Assembly (NCBI RefSeq): GCF_000972495.1
Contig: NZ_LATM01000018.1
Span: 1-64,000 of the forward strand
Direction: 5' to 3'
Length of the DNA stretch: 64,000 nucleotides
From: Hymenobacter terrenus
GTDB taxonomy: Bacteria > Bacteroidota > Bacteroidia > Cytophagales > Hymenobacteraceae
The translations under genes and the position numbers were made by a program. How positions within the stretch are numbered: the first letter of the stretch is position 1; each line of letters begins with the position of its first letter. The notes beneath the pieces were generated by a model. That model did not search any database, was not told the DNA's origin, and saw nothing but the letters and a program-made list of their open reading frames with translations. Positions 8,808-18,227 of the stretch are shown here, piece by piece.

Positions 8808-8846
8808 AAAAAAGCCTCAGCTATCAAAAGTTGAGGCTTTTTTTAT
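8808..8846 (+). terminator. Intrinsic terminator after the T9SS-secreted protein
   Basis: The stem AAAAGCCTCA / TGAGGCTTTT with a short AT-rich loop runs into a run of T residues, about 50 bases after the stop at 8756. Confidence 0.85.
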
Positions 8847-8849
8847 TAT

Positions 8850-9243
8850 GACCAAGGCTCATTCATACTGTAGAAGACCATCGAATTAGTTTTGAGGAGA
8901 AACTGACAAATAGGCAAAAGGACCAATTCATACAGAGGGGCTCATAGTCCGCAAGACAATTTAAACTCTGTTTGACTACTTCCCTCTTAGCGCACTGACG
9001 GCCACCACCCGTCGGGCTGAAGACCGGTAAGGATTCAAAAGTGGCGACCTCGCCGTGCTAGGATTGGCTTCAGTCGCCGCTCGTTGGGCGTCATTTGCCC
9101 ATCGGCAACGCATTCGGGCATGTTGAAAATGGCGGTGTAGGTCTGACGACGGCGGGCAGGGGCTGCTGGGCGGGTGCGGCGGCCAGTCGCGCTTGCGCCA
9201 CAACATTCGGCCGCTGCCTAATTCACCAACTCCGCTCACCTGT
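8850..9243. other. Intergenic region, no convincing gene
   Basis: About 400 bases between the terminator and the glyA promoter box. Short ORFs on both strands have atypical composition (Arg/Pro/Ser-rich) and no recognisable start context. An in-frame extension of glyA upstream of 9257 is open but shows no homology-like signal. I see no RNA gene here. Confidence 0.45.
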
Positions 9244-9251
9244 TACCTTTG
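9244..9251 (+). promoter_or_regulatory. TAnnTTTG promoter box of glyA
   Basis: TACCTTTG matches the Bacteroidota -7 consensus exactly. It ends five bases before the chosen ATG at 9257, so the transcript should be leaderless or nearly so. No clear TTTG element is visible about 20 bases upstream. Confidence 0.55.
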
Positions 9252-9256
9252 GACTT

Positions 9257-10549
9257 ATGCAAACAGTCGCCCCCGTCCGCCTCACCGACACCGCCGTTTT
9301 CGACCTCATCGCCCAGGAGAAAACCCGCCAAACTCACGGAATAGAGCTTATTGCCTCCGAAAACTATGTTTCGGAACAGGTGATGGCCGCCCAAGGCTCC
9401 GTGCTCACTAACAAGTACGCCGAAGGCCTGCCCGGCAAGCGCTACTACGGCGGCTGCGAAATCGTGGACCAGGTGGAGCAATTGGCCATCGACCGCGTGA
9501 AAGAGCTGTTCGGCGTGGCCTGGGCCAATGTGCAGCCCCATTCCGGCGCTCAGGCCAACGCCGCCGTGTTCCTGGCCTGCCTCAAGCCCGGCGATAAAAT
9601 CCTGGGTTTCGACCTCAGCCACGGCGGCCACCTCACCCACGGCTCGCCAGTGAATTTCTCGGGCAAATACTTCGTGCCCAGCTTTTATGGCGTAGAAAAA
9701 GAAACAGGACTCATTGACTGGGACAAGGTGAAGGAAACCGCCCGCCGCGAGCGCCCCAAGATGATTATCTGCGGCGCTTCGGCCTACTCGCGCGACTGGA
9801 ACTACGCCGCCCTGCGCGAAGCCGCCGACGAAGTAGGCGCCCTGCTGCTGGCCGACATCTCGCACCCCTCGGCCCTCATCGCCACCGGCCTGCTGAGCTC
9901 GCCCTTCGAGCACTGCCACATCGTGACTACCACCACCCACAAAACCCTGCGCGGCCCCCGCGGCGGCCTCATTATGCTGGGGAAAGATTTTGAAAACCCC
10001 TTCGGCCTGAAAACGCCGAAAGGGGAAATTCGGCCTATGTCGGCCGTGCTCGATGGCGCCGTGTTCCCCGGCACCCAGGGCGGGCCGCTGGAGCACGTTA
10101 TCGCCGCCAAGGCTGTGGCTTTCGGCGAGGCCCTGACCGACGATTTCAAAGCCTACACCCAACAGGTAGCGCGCAACGCCCAGGCGCTAGCCGCCGGCTT
10201 CGTGGGGCTTGGCTACGACATCATCTCGGGAGGAACCGACAACCACCTCATGCTGATTGACCTGCGTTCGAAAGGCATCAGTGGCAAGCTGGCCGAAAAC
10301 ACGCTGGTGCGGGCCGATATTACCATCAACAAAAACATGGTGCCCTTCGACGACAAGTCGCCTTTCGTGACCAGCGGCATCCGCATTGGCTCGGCGGCCG
10401 TAACTACCCGCGGGCTGGGCGAATCGGATATGGCCCGCATCGTGGAGCTGATTGACGAAACCCTGATCCATCACGACAATGACACTCGCATCGGACAGGT
10501 GCGGGCCCGGGTGAATTCCTGGCTGCAGGACTACCCACTGTTTGCGTAG
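9257..10549 (+). CDS. glyA: Serine hydroxymethyltransferase
   Basis: The 430-residue product is full length for SHMT, which converts serine and tetrahydrofolate to glycine and 5,10-methylene-tetrahydrofolate. Visible signatures are [14 protein letters not shown] (about 29-42), [13 protein letters not shown] (54-66), [11 protein letters not shown] (119), [13 protein letters not shown] (200) and the PLP-binding lysine Lys229 in [14 protein letters not shown]. The ATG at 9257 is preferred to the upstream start at 9095 because it begins the family's usual N terminus and follows the promoter box. It is a single gene, followed by a large palindromic repeat. Confidence 0.97.
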   Translation: MQTVAPVRLTDTAVFDLIAQEKTRQTHGIELIASENYVSEQVMAAQGSVLTNKYAEGLPGKRYYGGCEIVDQVEQLAIDRVKELFGVAWANVQPHSGAQANAAVFLACLKPGDKILGFDLSHGGHLTHGSPVNFSGKYFVPSFYGVEKETGLIDWDKVKETARRERPKMIICGASAYSRDWNYAALREAADEVGALLLADISHPSALIATGLLSSPFEHCHIVTTTTHKTLRGPRGGLIMLGKDFENPFGLKTPKGEIRPMSAVLDGAVFPGTQGGPLEHVIAAKAVAFGEALTDDFKAYTQQVARNAQALAAGFVGLGYDIISGGTDNHLMLIDLRSKGISGKLAENTLVRADITINKNMVPFDDKSPFVTSGIRIGSAAVTTRGLGESDMARIVELIDETLIHHDNDTRIGQVRARVNSWLQDYPLFA

Positions 10550-10572
10550 GCAGGGCTGAACATTCAGGGGCC

Positions 10573-10677
10573 GTCATGTCGAGCTTGCCGAGACATCTCG
10601 CCCGAAGTGGTAATCAATTGGTTCGAACGATTGAATTATTACTTCGGGCGAGATGTCTCGGCAAGCTCGACATGACG
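10573..10677. repeat. Long inverted repeat (palindromic element, family 1, copy B)
   Basis: The arms (10573-10614 and 10636-10677) pair perfectly over at least 36 bp, starting GTCATGTCGAGCTTGCCGAG, with a short central loop. The outer CATGACGTTCT end matches copies A and C. It fills the gap between glyA and tatC and could act as a terminator or RNA-processing hairpin. Confidence 0.85.
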
Positions 10678-10722
10678 TTCTGATTTTTGCTCTTCAACAT
10701 TTATCCATACTTATTCTTTTCC

Positions 10723-11580
10723 GTGCAACCTCAACCGCAACAAGACAAACCGCTGGGCGAACAGCACGAGATGTCCTTCATTGACCACCTGGAGGCACTG
10801 CGGTGGCACATTATTCGGGCGGCTATTTCGGTGGTGGTGTTTGCTACCGGGGCCTTTTTTGCCAAAGACTTTCTGTTTCACGACCTGATTCTGGGCCCCT
10901 CGCGGCCTGATTTCTGGACGTACCGCATGTTTTGCAAGTTTGGGCAGCTGGTGCACGCCCCCGATTTGTGCATCGACAAAATCGGGTTTGTCATTCAAAA
11001 CCGCGAGATGAGTGGGCAGCTCACCATGCACATCAGCACCTCATTCATGGTGGGCATCGTGCTGGCTTTTCCCTATCTGTTCTGGGAAATCTGGCGGTTC
11101 GTGAAGCCCGGCCTCTACCCGCACGAGCGGCAGAATTCCCGGGGGGCAGTATTTTTCGTGTCGGTGCTGTTCATGCTGGGCCTGTTGTTTGGCTACTACA
11201 TTGCCGCCCCGCTCAGTATCAATTTTCTGGCTGGCTACGTGGTGGACCCCACCATCGAAAACCAGATTGACATGCAAAGCTACCTGAGCACGCTCACCAC
11301 TATGAGCCTGTCGTGCGCTTTCGTGTTTGAGTTGCCCATGATTGTGTTTTTCCTGGCTAAAGCTGGTTTGGTGTCACCGGAGCTTATGCAGTTGTATCGC
11401 AAGCATGCCATTGTGGTCATCCTGATTGTAGCGGCCGTCATCACGCCCCCTGATATCTCGGCTCAGATTATTGTCACCATCCCCATTTTGCTGCTTTACG
11501 AACTTAGCATCCACATTGCTCGCGTAGTGCGGCGCAGTGACACTGCTCGCCTCAATGCCACGCTGAATAATAATGCGTAG
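10723..11580 (+). CDS. tatC: Sec-independent protein translocase TatC
   Basis: This is the multi-spanning core of the twin-arginine translocase, which recognises RR signal peptides. The conserved N-terminal MSFIDHLEALRWHIIRA, the later FWEIWRFVKPGLYPHER cytoplasmic loop, FVFELPMIVFFLAKAGLV and VVILIVAAVITPPDISAQ are all present with six hydrophobic segments. The start is uncertain: a GTG at 10723 gives 285 residues, a TTG at 10687 gives 297, and an ATG at 10771 begins directly at MSFIDHLE. The TatA partners are encoded far away at 57862 and 58227. Confidence 0.95.
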   Translation: MQPQPQQDKPLGEQHEMSFIDHLEALRWHIIRAAISVVVFATGAFFAKDFLFHDLILGPSRPDFWTYRMFCKFGQLVHAPDLCIDKIGFVIQNREMSGQLTMHISTSFMVGIVLAFPYLFWEIWRFVKPGLYPHERQNSRGAVFFVSVLFMLGLLFGYYIAAPLSINFLAGYVVDPTIENQIDMQSYLSTLTTMSLSCAFVFELPMIVFFLAKAGLVSPELMQLYRKHAIVVILIVAAVITPPDISAQIIVTIPILLLYELSIHIARVVRRSDTARLNATLNNNA

Positions 11581-12143
11581 GACGTAGCAGCTGATGTATT
11601 CATCAGACCCTACAATCCTCAACTCAAACTATGAAACATGCCCTCGGCTCGGCTTTGCCCACAAGGAAATGTTCCGTATTGAGCCCAGCGACCGGGGTTG
11701 CGAAGTTCAAGGCGTATTCTGCGGATCCGCTGGATTATTCTGACGTAACGCTCTCAATGACGGCGGCTGCGGCCGCTGATCAGTTCGCGGCCGGAGTTCT
11801 TCTTTGTGAGTCGGCTACTGGCGTTTGAGTTGCTGTCAATAAGCACGTCGGGTTGCGCGTTGTCATTGCGTGGCTGCCTGGGCTTACCGCCTTAGCACAG
11901 CCGCATAGCGAAGCCAATGTGTTGTGTATTAAAGCGAATTGTATTGACAAAGTGTCTTTCTGAGAAATTGTATCAGCTTTTCTGAAGGCAGAGTTCGAAG
12001 GCGGGCTACATCAGCACCATGTATCTAAAATAAATTGCTGAGGGCGCTTTCGTGAAGCTTTGAATAAGAGGTAAGCAGGTAATAATAAATATTATATTTC
12101 CCCTGAAATAGTATTAAAGCGTGAAAATTGGTTTTGCATGGCT
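11581..12143. other. Intergenic region with possible gene remnant
   Basis: About 560 bases lie between tatC and the kinase. A 65-residue ORF at 11631-11828 begins MKHALGSALPTRKCSV, but its neighbouring frame reads GFAHKEMFRIEPSDRG over the same bases, so a decayed gene with a frame change is possible. From 11940 the sequence becomes AT-rich. Nothing else can be supported. Confidence 0.35.
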
Positions 12144-12151
12144 TATCTTTG
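12144..12151 (+). promoter_or_regulatory. TAnnTTTG promoter box of the TPR histidine kinase
   Basis: TATCTTTG is an exact match to the Bacteroidota -7 box. It lies nine bases before the ATG at 12161, which predicts a very short leader and supports that start. Confidence 0.6.
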
Positions 12152-12160
12152 AATAGCATT

Positions 12161-14140
12161 ATGCAGCTAATTATGACGCGGTCCGGATTTTTGCTGTTAT
12201 GGCTTACGGCTGTGGGGTTGCTACTAGGACGTGCAAATCCAGTGGTGGCGGGCCGGCCATCGCCCATTGGTACGGAGGTGTTGCGCCAGAAACTGGCCAC
12301 GCGCCTACCCGACACGACGCGCCTACGCCTACTGACTGCCATGTGCTACACTCTGCACACCGAACAGCCGGTTCGCGCCCTGCCGTATGGCGAGGCCGCT
12401 GTAGCTCTGGCCCGCACGTTTCCCACCGATGAGCAAGGACCGGGCCTGTTGCCCAGTTTGTTGGTTCTGGCCAGTTGCTACGCTAATCTGTCGAACGGTC
12501 CGGAGGCTCTGACTCTGCTTTCCGAAGCCCAGGTGCTGGCCCGTCGCCTGCACAACTCCGATGCCTTAACTCGTGCTTACACCGCTCAGGGCAGTATTTA
12601 TCACGAGCGGGGTGACTCTACTACTGCTTGGCGCCACTACTACCAGGCCCTACGACTAACCTCGTCGGCTAGCGTGACGGTCCGGACCCGCATGAAGCTG
12701 TTGGGTAACATGGGCAGCCTGCTGTACTTCCGTCAACAGTATCAGCAGGCCATGCATTTCGATTCGCTGGCGCTGGCGCTGGCCCGCCGCGAGCGCGACT
12801 CAACGGCTCAGTCAACCTACCTTTCCAGCCTGGCCACTTCTCAGCTCCGGGTAGGAAACTTGCCCCGGGTAAAACGGCTGCTCACGCAGGCGCTGGCCAT
12901 TAGCCGCCGCCAGAACGCAGCGCGCAATCAGGCCGACCAACTGGTGATGTTTGCCTTATACTACATCCAAACCGACCAAACGGAGCGCGCCGATGCCGCA
13001 GCGCGCGAAGCCCTGCGCTTGGCACGCCAAAGCAACTACTTGGAGCGGGTGCTCGATACCTACAGCATTCTGGCTGCCGAGGCTGCCGAACACAACAATT
13101 ATCGCCAGGCCTACGAATGGAATCAGCGCTACGTGGAGCTGAACGATACACTCAACAGTCGCCAAACCACCCAGACCCTGGCGGCGGCCCAAGTCAGCTA
13201 CGAAACCCAGGACCGGGCCCGGCGCCTGCGGCAGCTCACCAAGCAGCACGACGAGCAAGTGTGGCACAGCCAGGTGCTCGGCACAGCCGTAGCAGTGCTG
13301 GCCTTGGGCCTGCTGGTATCCGCTTACTTCTACCGCGACCTGCGCCGCAGCCGCGCCGCCCTGGCCGCCAACAACCAGGCACTGGAGAAGGTATCGGCGG
13401 AGCTGCGCAGCGTGGCCGTGTTCAAAGACCGGCTGTACGCCATTGTCGCGCACGACCTACGCGGGCCCGTGACGGCGTTTGCGGGCGTCACCAGTCTGAT
13501 TGATTCCTACATCGCCCAGAATGACCAGGATGGCCTCGCCAGCTTGCCCGCGATGGTCCGGCAAGCGGCGGATAGCCTCAACCAACTGCTCGACAACGTT
13601 CTGAACTGGGCCGTGAGCCAGACCGGCGAATTGGACTGTCGCCCCGCTCCGTTGCGGGTGTCCGACTTATTCGCTGAGTGTCATGCCTTGTATCAAACCA
13701 CGGCCGCTGCCAGCTGGCAGCATATTACTATGGCCGCCCCCGCCGACTTATACCTGATGGCCGACCACAACATGGCTCGGACCATACTGCGCAATTTGGT
13801 GGGCAATGCACTCAAATTCATGCCATCAGGTGGGCACGTGCACCTGGATGCCACCGTCGACCCGGACGACCCTTATACGGTGCTACTCAGCTGCACCGAC
13901 ACCGGGCCGGGCATGAGTGTTACCACTGTTGCTTCGCTTATGAGCGGTCCGGCGCTGCCCGAGCCCAGCGCTGCCTCCGCACCGCGGGCTACGGGCCTAG
14001 GACTGGGCTTGGCGCTGTGCCGGGCTTTCGCGCATCGGCACGGCGGCACGCTGGTTATTCAAAGTCGCCCCGGTGCTGGCACTAACATAACGGTGAGTCT
14101 GCCAGCCGTAAGGAAAGGGGGTAGTTTAGTTCGGCGATAA
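12161..14140 (+). CDS. TPR-containing sensor histidine kinase
   Basis: The 659-residue product has a signal or anchor segment (about 6-23), then tetratricopeptide-like helical repeats (about 50-350, with HYYQALRL, LGNMGSLLYF, AYEWNQRYVEL). A second membrane helix (VLGTAVAVLALGLLVSAYFY) follows at about 385. The kinase core has His in FKDRLYAIVAHDLRGPV, the N-box RTILRNLVGNALKFMP and G-boxes DTGPGMS and ATGLGLGLALC. Periplasmic TPR kinases of this layout are common in Bacteroidota. No response regulator is adjacent, so the partner is elsewhere. The ATG at 12173 is an alternative start. Confidence 0.92.
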   Translation: MQLIMTRSGFLLLWLTAVGLLLGRANPVVAGRPSPIGTEVLRQKLATRLPDTTRLRLLTAMCYTLHTEQPVRALPYGEAAVALARTFPTDEQGPGLLPSLLVLASCYANLSNGPEALTLLSEAQVLARRLHNSDALTRAYTAQGSIYHERGDSTTAWRHYYQALRLTSSASVTVRTRMKLLGNMGSLLYFRQQYQQAMHFDSLALALARRERDSTAQSTYLSSLATSQLRVGNLPRVKRLLTQALAISRRQNAARNQADQLVMFALYYIQTDQTERADAAAREALRLARQSNYLERVLDTYSILAAEAAEHNNYRQAYEWNQRYVELNDTLNSRQTTQTLAAAQVSYETQDRARRLRQLTKQHDEQVWHSQVLGTAVAVLALGLLVSAYFYRDLRRSRAALAANNQALEKVSAELRSVAVFKDRLYAIVAHDLRGPVTAFAGVTSLIDSYIAQNDQDGLASLPAMVRQAADSLNQLLDNVLNWAVSQTGELDCRPAPLRVSDLFAECHALYQTTAAASWQHITMAAPADLYLMADHNMARTILRNLVGNALKFMPSGGHVHLDATVDPDDPYTVLLSCTDTGPGMSVTTVASLMSGPALPEPSAASAPRATGLGLGLALCRAFAHRHGGTLVIQSRPGAGTNITVSLPAVRKGGSLVRR

Positions 14141-14147
14141 AAGCAGC

Positions 14148-14188
14148 CCGACCAACTCCCTTCCTCAGATGAAGCGGAAGTTGGTCGG
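14148..14188. terminator. Stem-loop between convergent genes
   Basis: CCGACCAACT and its complement AGTTGGTCGG form a stem of about 11 bp around a loop of about 20 bases, between the stop codons of the convergent kinase and M13 peptidase. There is no long T-run, so its strength as a terminator is uncertain. Confidence 0.5.
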
Positions 14189-14197
14189 GGTCCAGAC

Positions 14198-16246
14198 TTA
14201 CCAAATTACCACGCGGGTCGAATCTGGCCGGTAGAGCTTTTGGCCGGGCTTGACGCCAAAGGCTTCATAGAAAGCCGGCACGTCGGCCATGGGGCCGTTC
14301 ACACGGTATTGGGCGGGTGAGTGCACGTCGGTGAGCAGCTGCGAGGCCAGGCTTTCGTCGCGCACGTGCATCTGCCAGCCTAAGGCGTAGCCCAGGAAAT
14401 AGCGCTGCACGGGCGTCAGGCCGTTAATTTTCTTGCCCTCTTTGTACTGCTTGGTTTTCTTGAAGGCATCGAGCCCAATGACGATGCCCCCGAGGTCGGC
14501 AATGTTTTCACCAGCCGTGGCTTTGCCGTTGATGTGCAGGGAGTCGAGCAAAGTATAGCCATTGAACTGCTTCACAATGCCATTTACGCGCTGGTTGAAG
14601 CGCTGGCGGTCTTCCTTGCTCCACCATTCGTGCAGGTTGCCGTGGGCGTCGTACTGGCTGCCTTCGTCGTCGAAGCCGTGGGTCAGTTCGTGGCCGATGG
14701 TGCTGGCGCCCGCGTAGCCGTACACTAGGGCATCGTCGGCATCAGCGTCAAGCAGGCCGGGCACGGCGAAGGCTGCGGCGGGCAGCACAATCTCGTTGTT
14801 TGAGCCGTTATAGTAGGCGTTGTAGGTCTGCGGGGTCATGCCCCACTCGGTGCGGTCCACGGGCTTGCCCAGCTTGTTTAGCTCGTAGCGGTACTGCCAC
14901 TGGTTGGCGCGCATTACATTTTCGGCCAGGGAGCTGCGGTCAATTTTCAGGGCCGAATAATCCTTCCACTTATCGGGGTAGCCCACTTTGGGGGTGATTT
15001 TGTGGAGCTTGTCGATGGCCACCTTTTTGGTGGGTGCGCTCATCCAGTCCACTTTCTGAATGTGGTCGGCGAAGGCCGCTACCACGTTTTTTACCAGCGT
15101 GTCGTAGCGAGCTTTGGCTTCGGGTTTGAAATATTCTTTCACGAAGAGCTGGCCCAGAGCTTCGCCTAGGGCATCTTCCTGCATGTCGAGCACGCGTTTC
15201 CAGCGCGGGCGAATGGCCTTAGCGCCGCGTAGCACTGTGCCGTAGAAATGGAAATTTTCATCTACGAACGGCCGGCTGAGTGTGGGCGCGAACGTGCGGG
15301 TCACCTGCCAGGTGAGGTAGGCCTTCCAATCGTCCAGCGGAGCGGTTTTCAGCAGCTTGCCCGCCATTTGATAAAACTCCGGCTGGCCCACGATGACCGT
15401 ATCCACATTCGAAAATTCCATCTGGTTAAACCAGGTTTTCCAGTTGAGGCCCGGCGTGAGCTTGTTGAGCTGCGTGATGCTCATTTTATGGTAGTTGGCA
15501 TACGGGTCGCGCAGGTCTTCGAGCTTGCGGGAGGACTTCGCCAGTGTGGTTTCCAGTGCCATTACCCGGGCGGCGTTGGCCTGGGCCGTGCTGAAGTCCT
15601 GGCCCAGCAGCTTGAAGGTGTTGGCCACGTGCTTCAGGTATTCGCGGCGGATGTTCTTGGTGCGCGAATCGGTGTTGAAGTAGTAGTCGCGGTTGGGCAG
15701 GCCCAGGCCTTCTTGGTTCAGGTAAAGGGCCATTTTCTCACTGTTCTTGGCATCCTGATATACGCCGGGGCCAATGAGCGCGCGCACGCCCAGCGGAATT
15801 TCGTGGGCAATAACACCCGGCACCTCGGCCACCGTTTTCATGGCCGTGATGCGGTCCAGCTCTGGCTTGATGGGTGCGGTGCCCAGCTTGTCCGCTTTCA
15901 CCGAGTCGAGCCCGACGGCCCAGAAATCCCCGATTTTCTGCTGGTTGCTGCCGGGCGTTGCCTTAGCTTGGGCCGCTTCCAGGCTGGTTTGGCGCAGGCG
16001 GGCATAAATCTCATTCTGCACCTCTTTGCCAATGCCCCAGTTGCTTTCCGACGCCGGGATGGGGTGATTCTTCAACCAAGTGCCGTTGGCGTAGGTGAAG
16101 AAGTCGTCGCCGGGGGCTACGGTGGTATCCAGGGCGGCGTGCAAAATATCGGGCTTGCCGCCGGTGCTGGCCGTCTTCAGCGAATTGGATGGGCAACCGG
16201 TGACGAAAGCCGCCAGCAGCGGCAACAGAAAGAGAGGTTTTTTCAT
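14198..16246 (-). CDS. M13 family zinc metallopeptidase lipoprotein (PepO/neprilysin-like)
   Basis: The 682-residue product starts at MKKPLFLLPLLAAFVTGC, a lipoprotein signal with Cys18 as the predicted lipid anchor; an upstream ATG at 16345 would read through a palindromic repeat. N-terminal peptidase_M13_N features include PGDDFFTYANGTWLKNHPIP. The catalytic HELTH lies near residue 516 (GHELTHGFDDEG), followed by the third zinc ligand in GENIADLGG, and the end is VVIW, as in M13 enzymes. It is probably an outer- or inner-membrane-anchored oligopeptidase. It is a single gene on the minus strand. Confidence 0.95.
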   Translation of the reverse strand: MKKPLFLLPLLAAFVTGCPSNSLKTASTGGKPDILHAALDTTVAPGDDFFTYANGTWLKNHPIPASESNWGIGKEVQNEIYARLRQTSLEAAQAKATPGSNQQKIGDFWAVGLDSVKADKLGTAPIKPELDRITAMKTVAEVPGVIAHEIPLGVRALIGPGVYQDAKNSEKMALYLNQEGLGLPNRDYYFNTDSRTKNIRREYLKHVANTFKLLGQDFSTAQANAARVMALETTLAKSSRKLEDLRDPYANYHKMSITQLNKLTPGLNWKTWFNQMEFSNVDTVIVGQPEFYQMAGKLLKTAPLDDWKAYLTWQVTRTFAPTLSRPFVDENFHFYGTVLRGAKAIRPRWKRVLDMQEDALGEALGQLFVKEYFKPEAKARYDTLVKNVVAAFADHIQKVDWMSAPTKKVAIDKLHKITPKVGYPDKWKDYSALKIDRSSLAENVMRANQWQYRYELNKLGKPVDRTEWGMTPQTYNAYYNGSNNEIVLPAAAFAVPGLLDADADDALVYGYAGASTIGHELTHGFDDEGSQYDAHGNLHEWWSKEDRQRFNQRVNGIVKQFNGYTLLDSLHINGKATAGENIADLGGIVIGLDAFKKTKQYKEGKKINGLTPVQRYFLGYALGWQMHVRDESLASQLLTDVHSPAQYRVNGPMADVPAFYEAFGVKPGQKLYRPDSTRVVIW

Positions 16247-16277
16247 GAAAAAGAAGCTGGATATTTTAAAATAAAGA

Positions 16278-16416
16278 GCGTCATACTGAGCTGGCTGAAC
16301 CGAAGGTCGGCGTAGCCAAGAATCTCTACCACGATAGTAACCCAATGATAGGATTAGTTGCGCGGCAGAACTACTTGGCTACGCTAACCTTCAGTTCGGC
16401 CAGCTCAGCATGACGT
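16278..16416. repeat. Long inverted repeat (palindromic element, family 1, copy C)
   Basis: Imperfect arms (16278-16320 and 16374-16416) start GCGTCATACTGAGCTGGC and end CAGCATGACGTTCTT. The outer ends match copies A and B, while the inner arm (GCGTAGCCAAG) is specific to this copy. It lies upstream of the M13 peptidase and downstream of the dehydrogenase gene's stop. Confidence 0.8.
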
Positions 16417-16435
16417 TCTTTACATGTCCGGTTTC

Positions 16436-18070
16436 CTACAGAATAAACCGCGTGCTCAGGAAGCTGCTCTCCTGTCCGTCCACAATCTCATTGAGAAGGT
16501 GCTTGTTAGCGTCGGTTTGCTTGGTGGCCACCACCGTGCGAATGCTGAACGAGCGCAGCGCGTCGTAGACTGACAGCGTGCCCTCGGCCGAGTCTTTGCG
16601 GCCGGTGAAGGGGAAGGTATCGGGCCCGCGCTGGCACTGGGCGTTGATGTTGACGCGGCTCACCTGGTTCACGAGCTGGTCGATGAGGTCGGCCACTTCC
16701 CGCGACTCGGAGCCGAAAATGCTCACTTGCTGGCCGTGGTCGGAGTCGATGATATATTGGATGGCTTCGTCGACGTGGGCGAACGAGGCCACCGGCACCA
16801 CCGGCCCGAACTGCTCTTCGCGCCACAGCTTCATGCCTTCTTTCACGGGGTACACCAGCGCGGGGTACACCAGCGGACCCGCCGCCGTGCCACCGCCTTC
16901 GTTCAGGATGCGGGCGCCCTTCGACTGGGCATCGACCAAGCATTCGGAGAGGTAACTGGGCTTGTGCGGCTCGGGCAGGGGCGTGATGTTGACGCCCGCC
17001 TCCCAGGGCATGCCGGGCTTGAGCTTATTGATTTCGGCCCCGAGGCGCTGCACAAAGTCCTCGGCAATATGCTCGTGCACCATGAACAGCTTGAGAGCGG
17101 TGCAGCGCTGGCCGTTGAAGCTCAGCGAGCCCAGCAAGGCCTCCTTCACGGCCACTTCCAGGTCGGCATCGGGCATGACGATGCCCACGTTCTTGGCATC
17201 GAGCCCCAGAATAGCCCGCAGGCGGTTGGATTTGGGGTGCAGCTTCTTGAGCGAGTCGGCCACGCGGCTGCTGCCGATAAGGCCCAGCGCGTCAATCTTG
17301 CCCGACGACATGAGGGCCGGCACCACGGCATTGCCCCGGCCGTACACGGTATTTACCACACCCTTGGGAAAGGCTTCGGTGAATGCCTGGAGCAGCGGAA
17401 AGTGCAGCAGCGTACCGTGTTTCGGCGGTTTGAAGAGCACCGTGTTGCCCATAATCAGGGCCGGAATCAGCATGCAAAAGGTCTCGTTCAGTGGATAGTT
17501 GAAGGGGCCCATGCAGAGCACCACGCCCAGTGGCGAGCGCCGAATCTGGCCAATAATGCCTTCCTCAATGGTGAAGCGCGACGAGTCGCGGTCCAGGTCC
17601 TTGAGGGAGTTGATGGTGTTGCGGATGTAGTCGACGGTGCGGTCAAACTCCTTCTCCGAGTCGGCGGCCGACTTGCCGATTTCCCAGAGTAGCAGCCGCA
17701 CGATTTCGGCCTTGCGGGCCACGATTAGGCGGGTGAATTTCTCCACGGCCGCAATGCGGTCGGCCACGCTCATGGTCGGCCATTCGCCGCGGCCGTGGTC
17801 GTAGGCGCGCACGGCGGCATCGAGGGCCTTGAGGCTTTCGGCCTCGTCGAGCAGCGGGTAGGAGCCAATGATGCGGGGCTTGAGGCTGCCGTCGGGCTGG
17901 CGCTCGGCCATGGGCGATACCACTTCCTGGGTGGGGCCGGCCCACTCGCGCAGCTCGCCGTCGAGCAGGTACTGGCGCTGGTGCAGGGGTTCGGGCAGCC
18001 GCCAGGCTTCAGGAATGGCCGCCTCATTGGGCGGGAAAAGTTGGGTCAGGCTTTCGGTGGTGACGGGCAT
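16436..18070 (-). CDS. NADP-dependent glyceraldehyde-3-phosphate dehydrogenase (GapN-type aldehyde dehydrogenase)
   Basis: The 544-residue product is an aldehyde dehydrogenase with the cofactor motif GPFNYPLNETFCMLIPALIM, ALGLIGSSRVAD, the catalytic Cys near residue 322 in FNGQRCTALK, and LWREEQFGPVVPV. The extra N terminus and GPDTFPFTGRKDSAEGTLS resemble non-phosphorylating GAPDH of the GapN type, which makes 3-phosphoglycerate and NADPH. Exact substrate specificity is inferred. The start at 18070 (MPVTTESLTQLF) is preferred because upstream residues are low-complexity. Confidence 0.85.
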   Translation of the reverse strand: MPVTTESLTQLFPPNEAAIPEAWRLPEPLHQRQYLLDGELREWAGPTQEVVSPMAERQPDGSLKPRIIGSYPLLDEAESLKALDAAVRAYDHGRGEWPTMSVADRIAAVEKFTRLIVARKAEIVRLLLWEIGKSAADSEKEFDRTVDYIRNTINSLKDLDRDSSRFTIEEGIIGQIRRSPLGVVLCMGPFNYPLNETFCMLIPALIMGNTVLFKPPKHGTLLHFPLLQAFTEAFPKGVVNTVYGRGNAVVPALMSSGKIDALGLIGSSRVADSLKKLHPKSNRLRAILGLDAKNVGIVMPDADLEVAVKEALLGSLSFNGQRCTALKLFMVHEHIAEDFVQRLGAEINKLKPGMPWEAGVNITPLPEPHKPSYLSECLVDAQSKGARILNEGGGTAAGPLVYPALVYPVKEGMKLWREEQFGPVVPVASFAHVDEAIQYIIDSDHGQQVSIFGSESREVADLIDQLVNQVSRVNINAQCQRGPDTFPFTGRKDSAEGTLSVYDALRSFSIRTVVATKQTDANKHLLNEIVDGQESSFLSTRFIL

Positions 18071-18227
18071 AGTCGGGGACAGAATGTGCGGTGCGAACCT
18101 ACGCACAAGTGCATGGGTACGGAAATGTTCGGTGGCCGGTCTGGTGCCGGGCGAGGCGGGACGGCACCGTTTGGGCGGCCCGAATGCCCATAAAAAGCTA
18201 TGTTGCCACTGCATTAACTTTCCGCTC

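Noticed and set aside
9236-10162. Minus-strand ORF of 308 residues opposite glyA
   Set aside because: Antisense to glyA; composition is that of a shadow frame.
10615-10640. GGTTCGAACGATTG resembling a tRNA T-arm
   Set aside because: It is part of the central loop of a palindromic repeat and has no cloverleaf around it.
11631-11828. 65-residue ORF downstream of tatC
   Set aside because: Weak composition and a competing frame with equally protein-like sequence; better described as a possible remnant.
15248-16315. Plus-strand ORF of 355 residues opposite the M13 peptidase
   Set aside because: Antisense to a gene with clear catalytic motifs and with no recognisable domain of its own.
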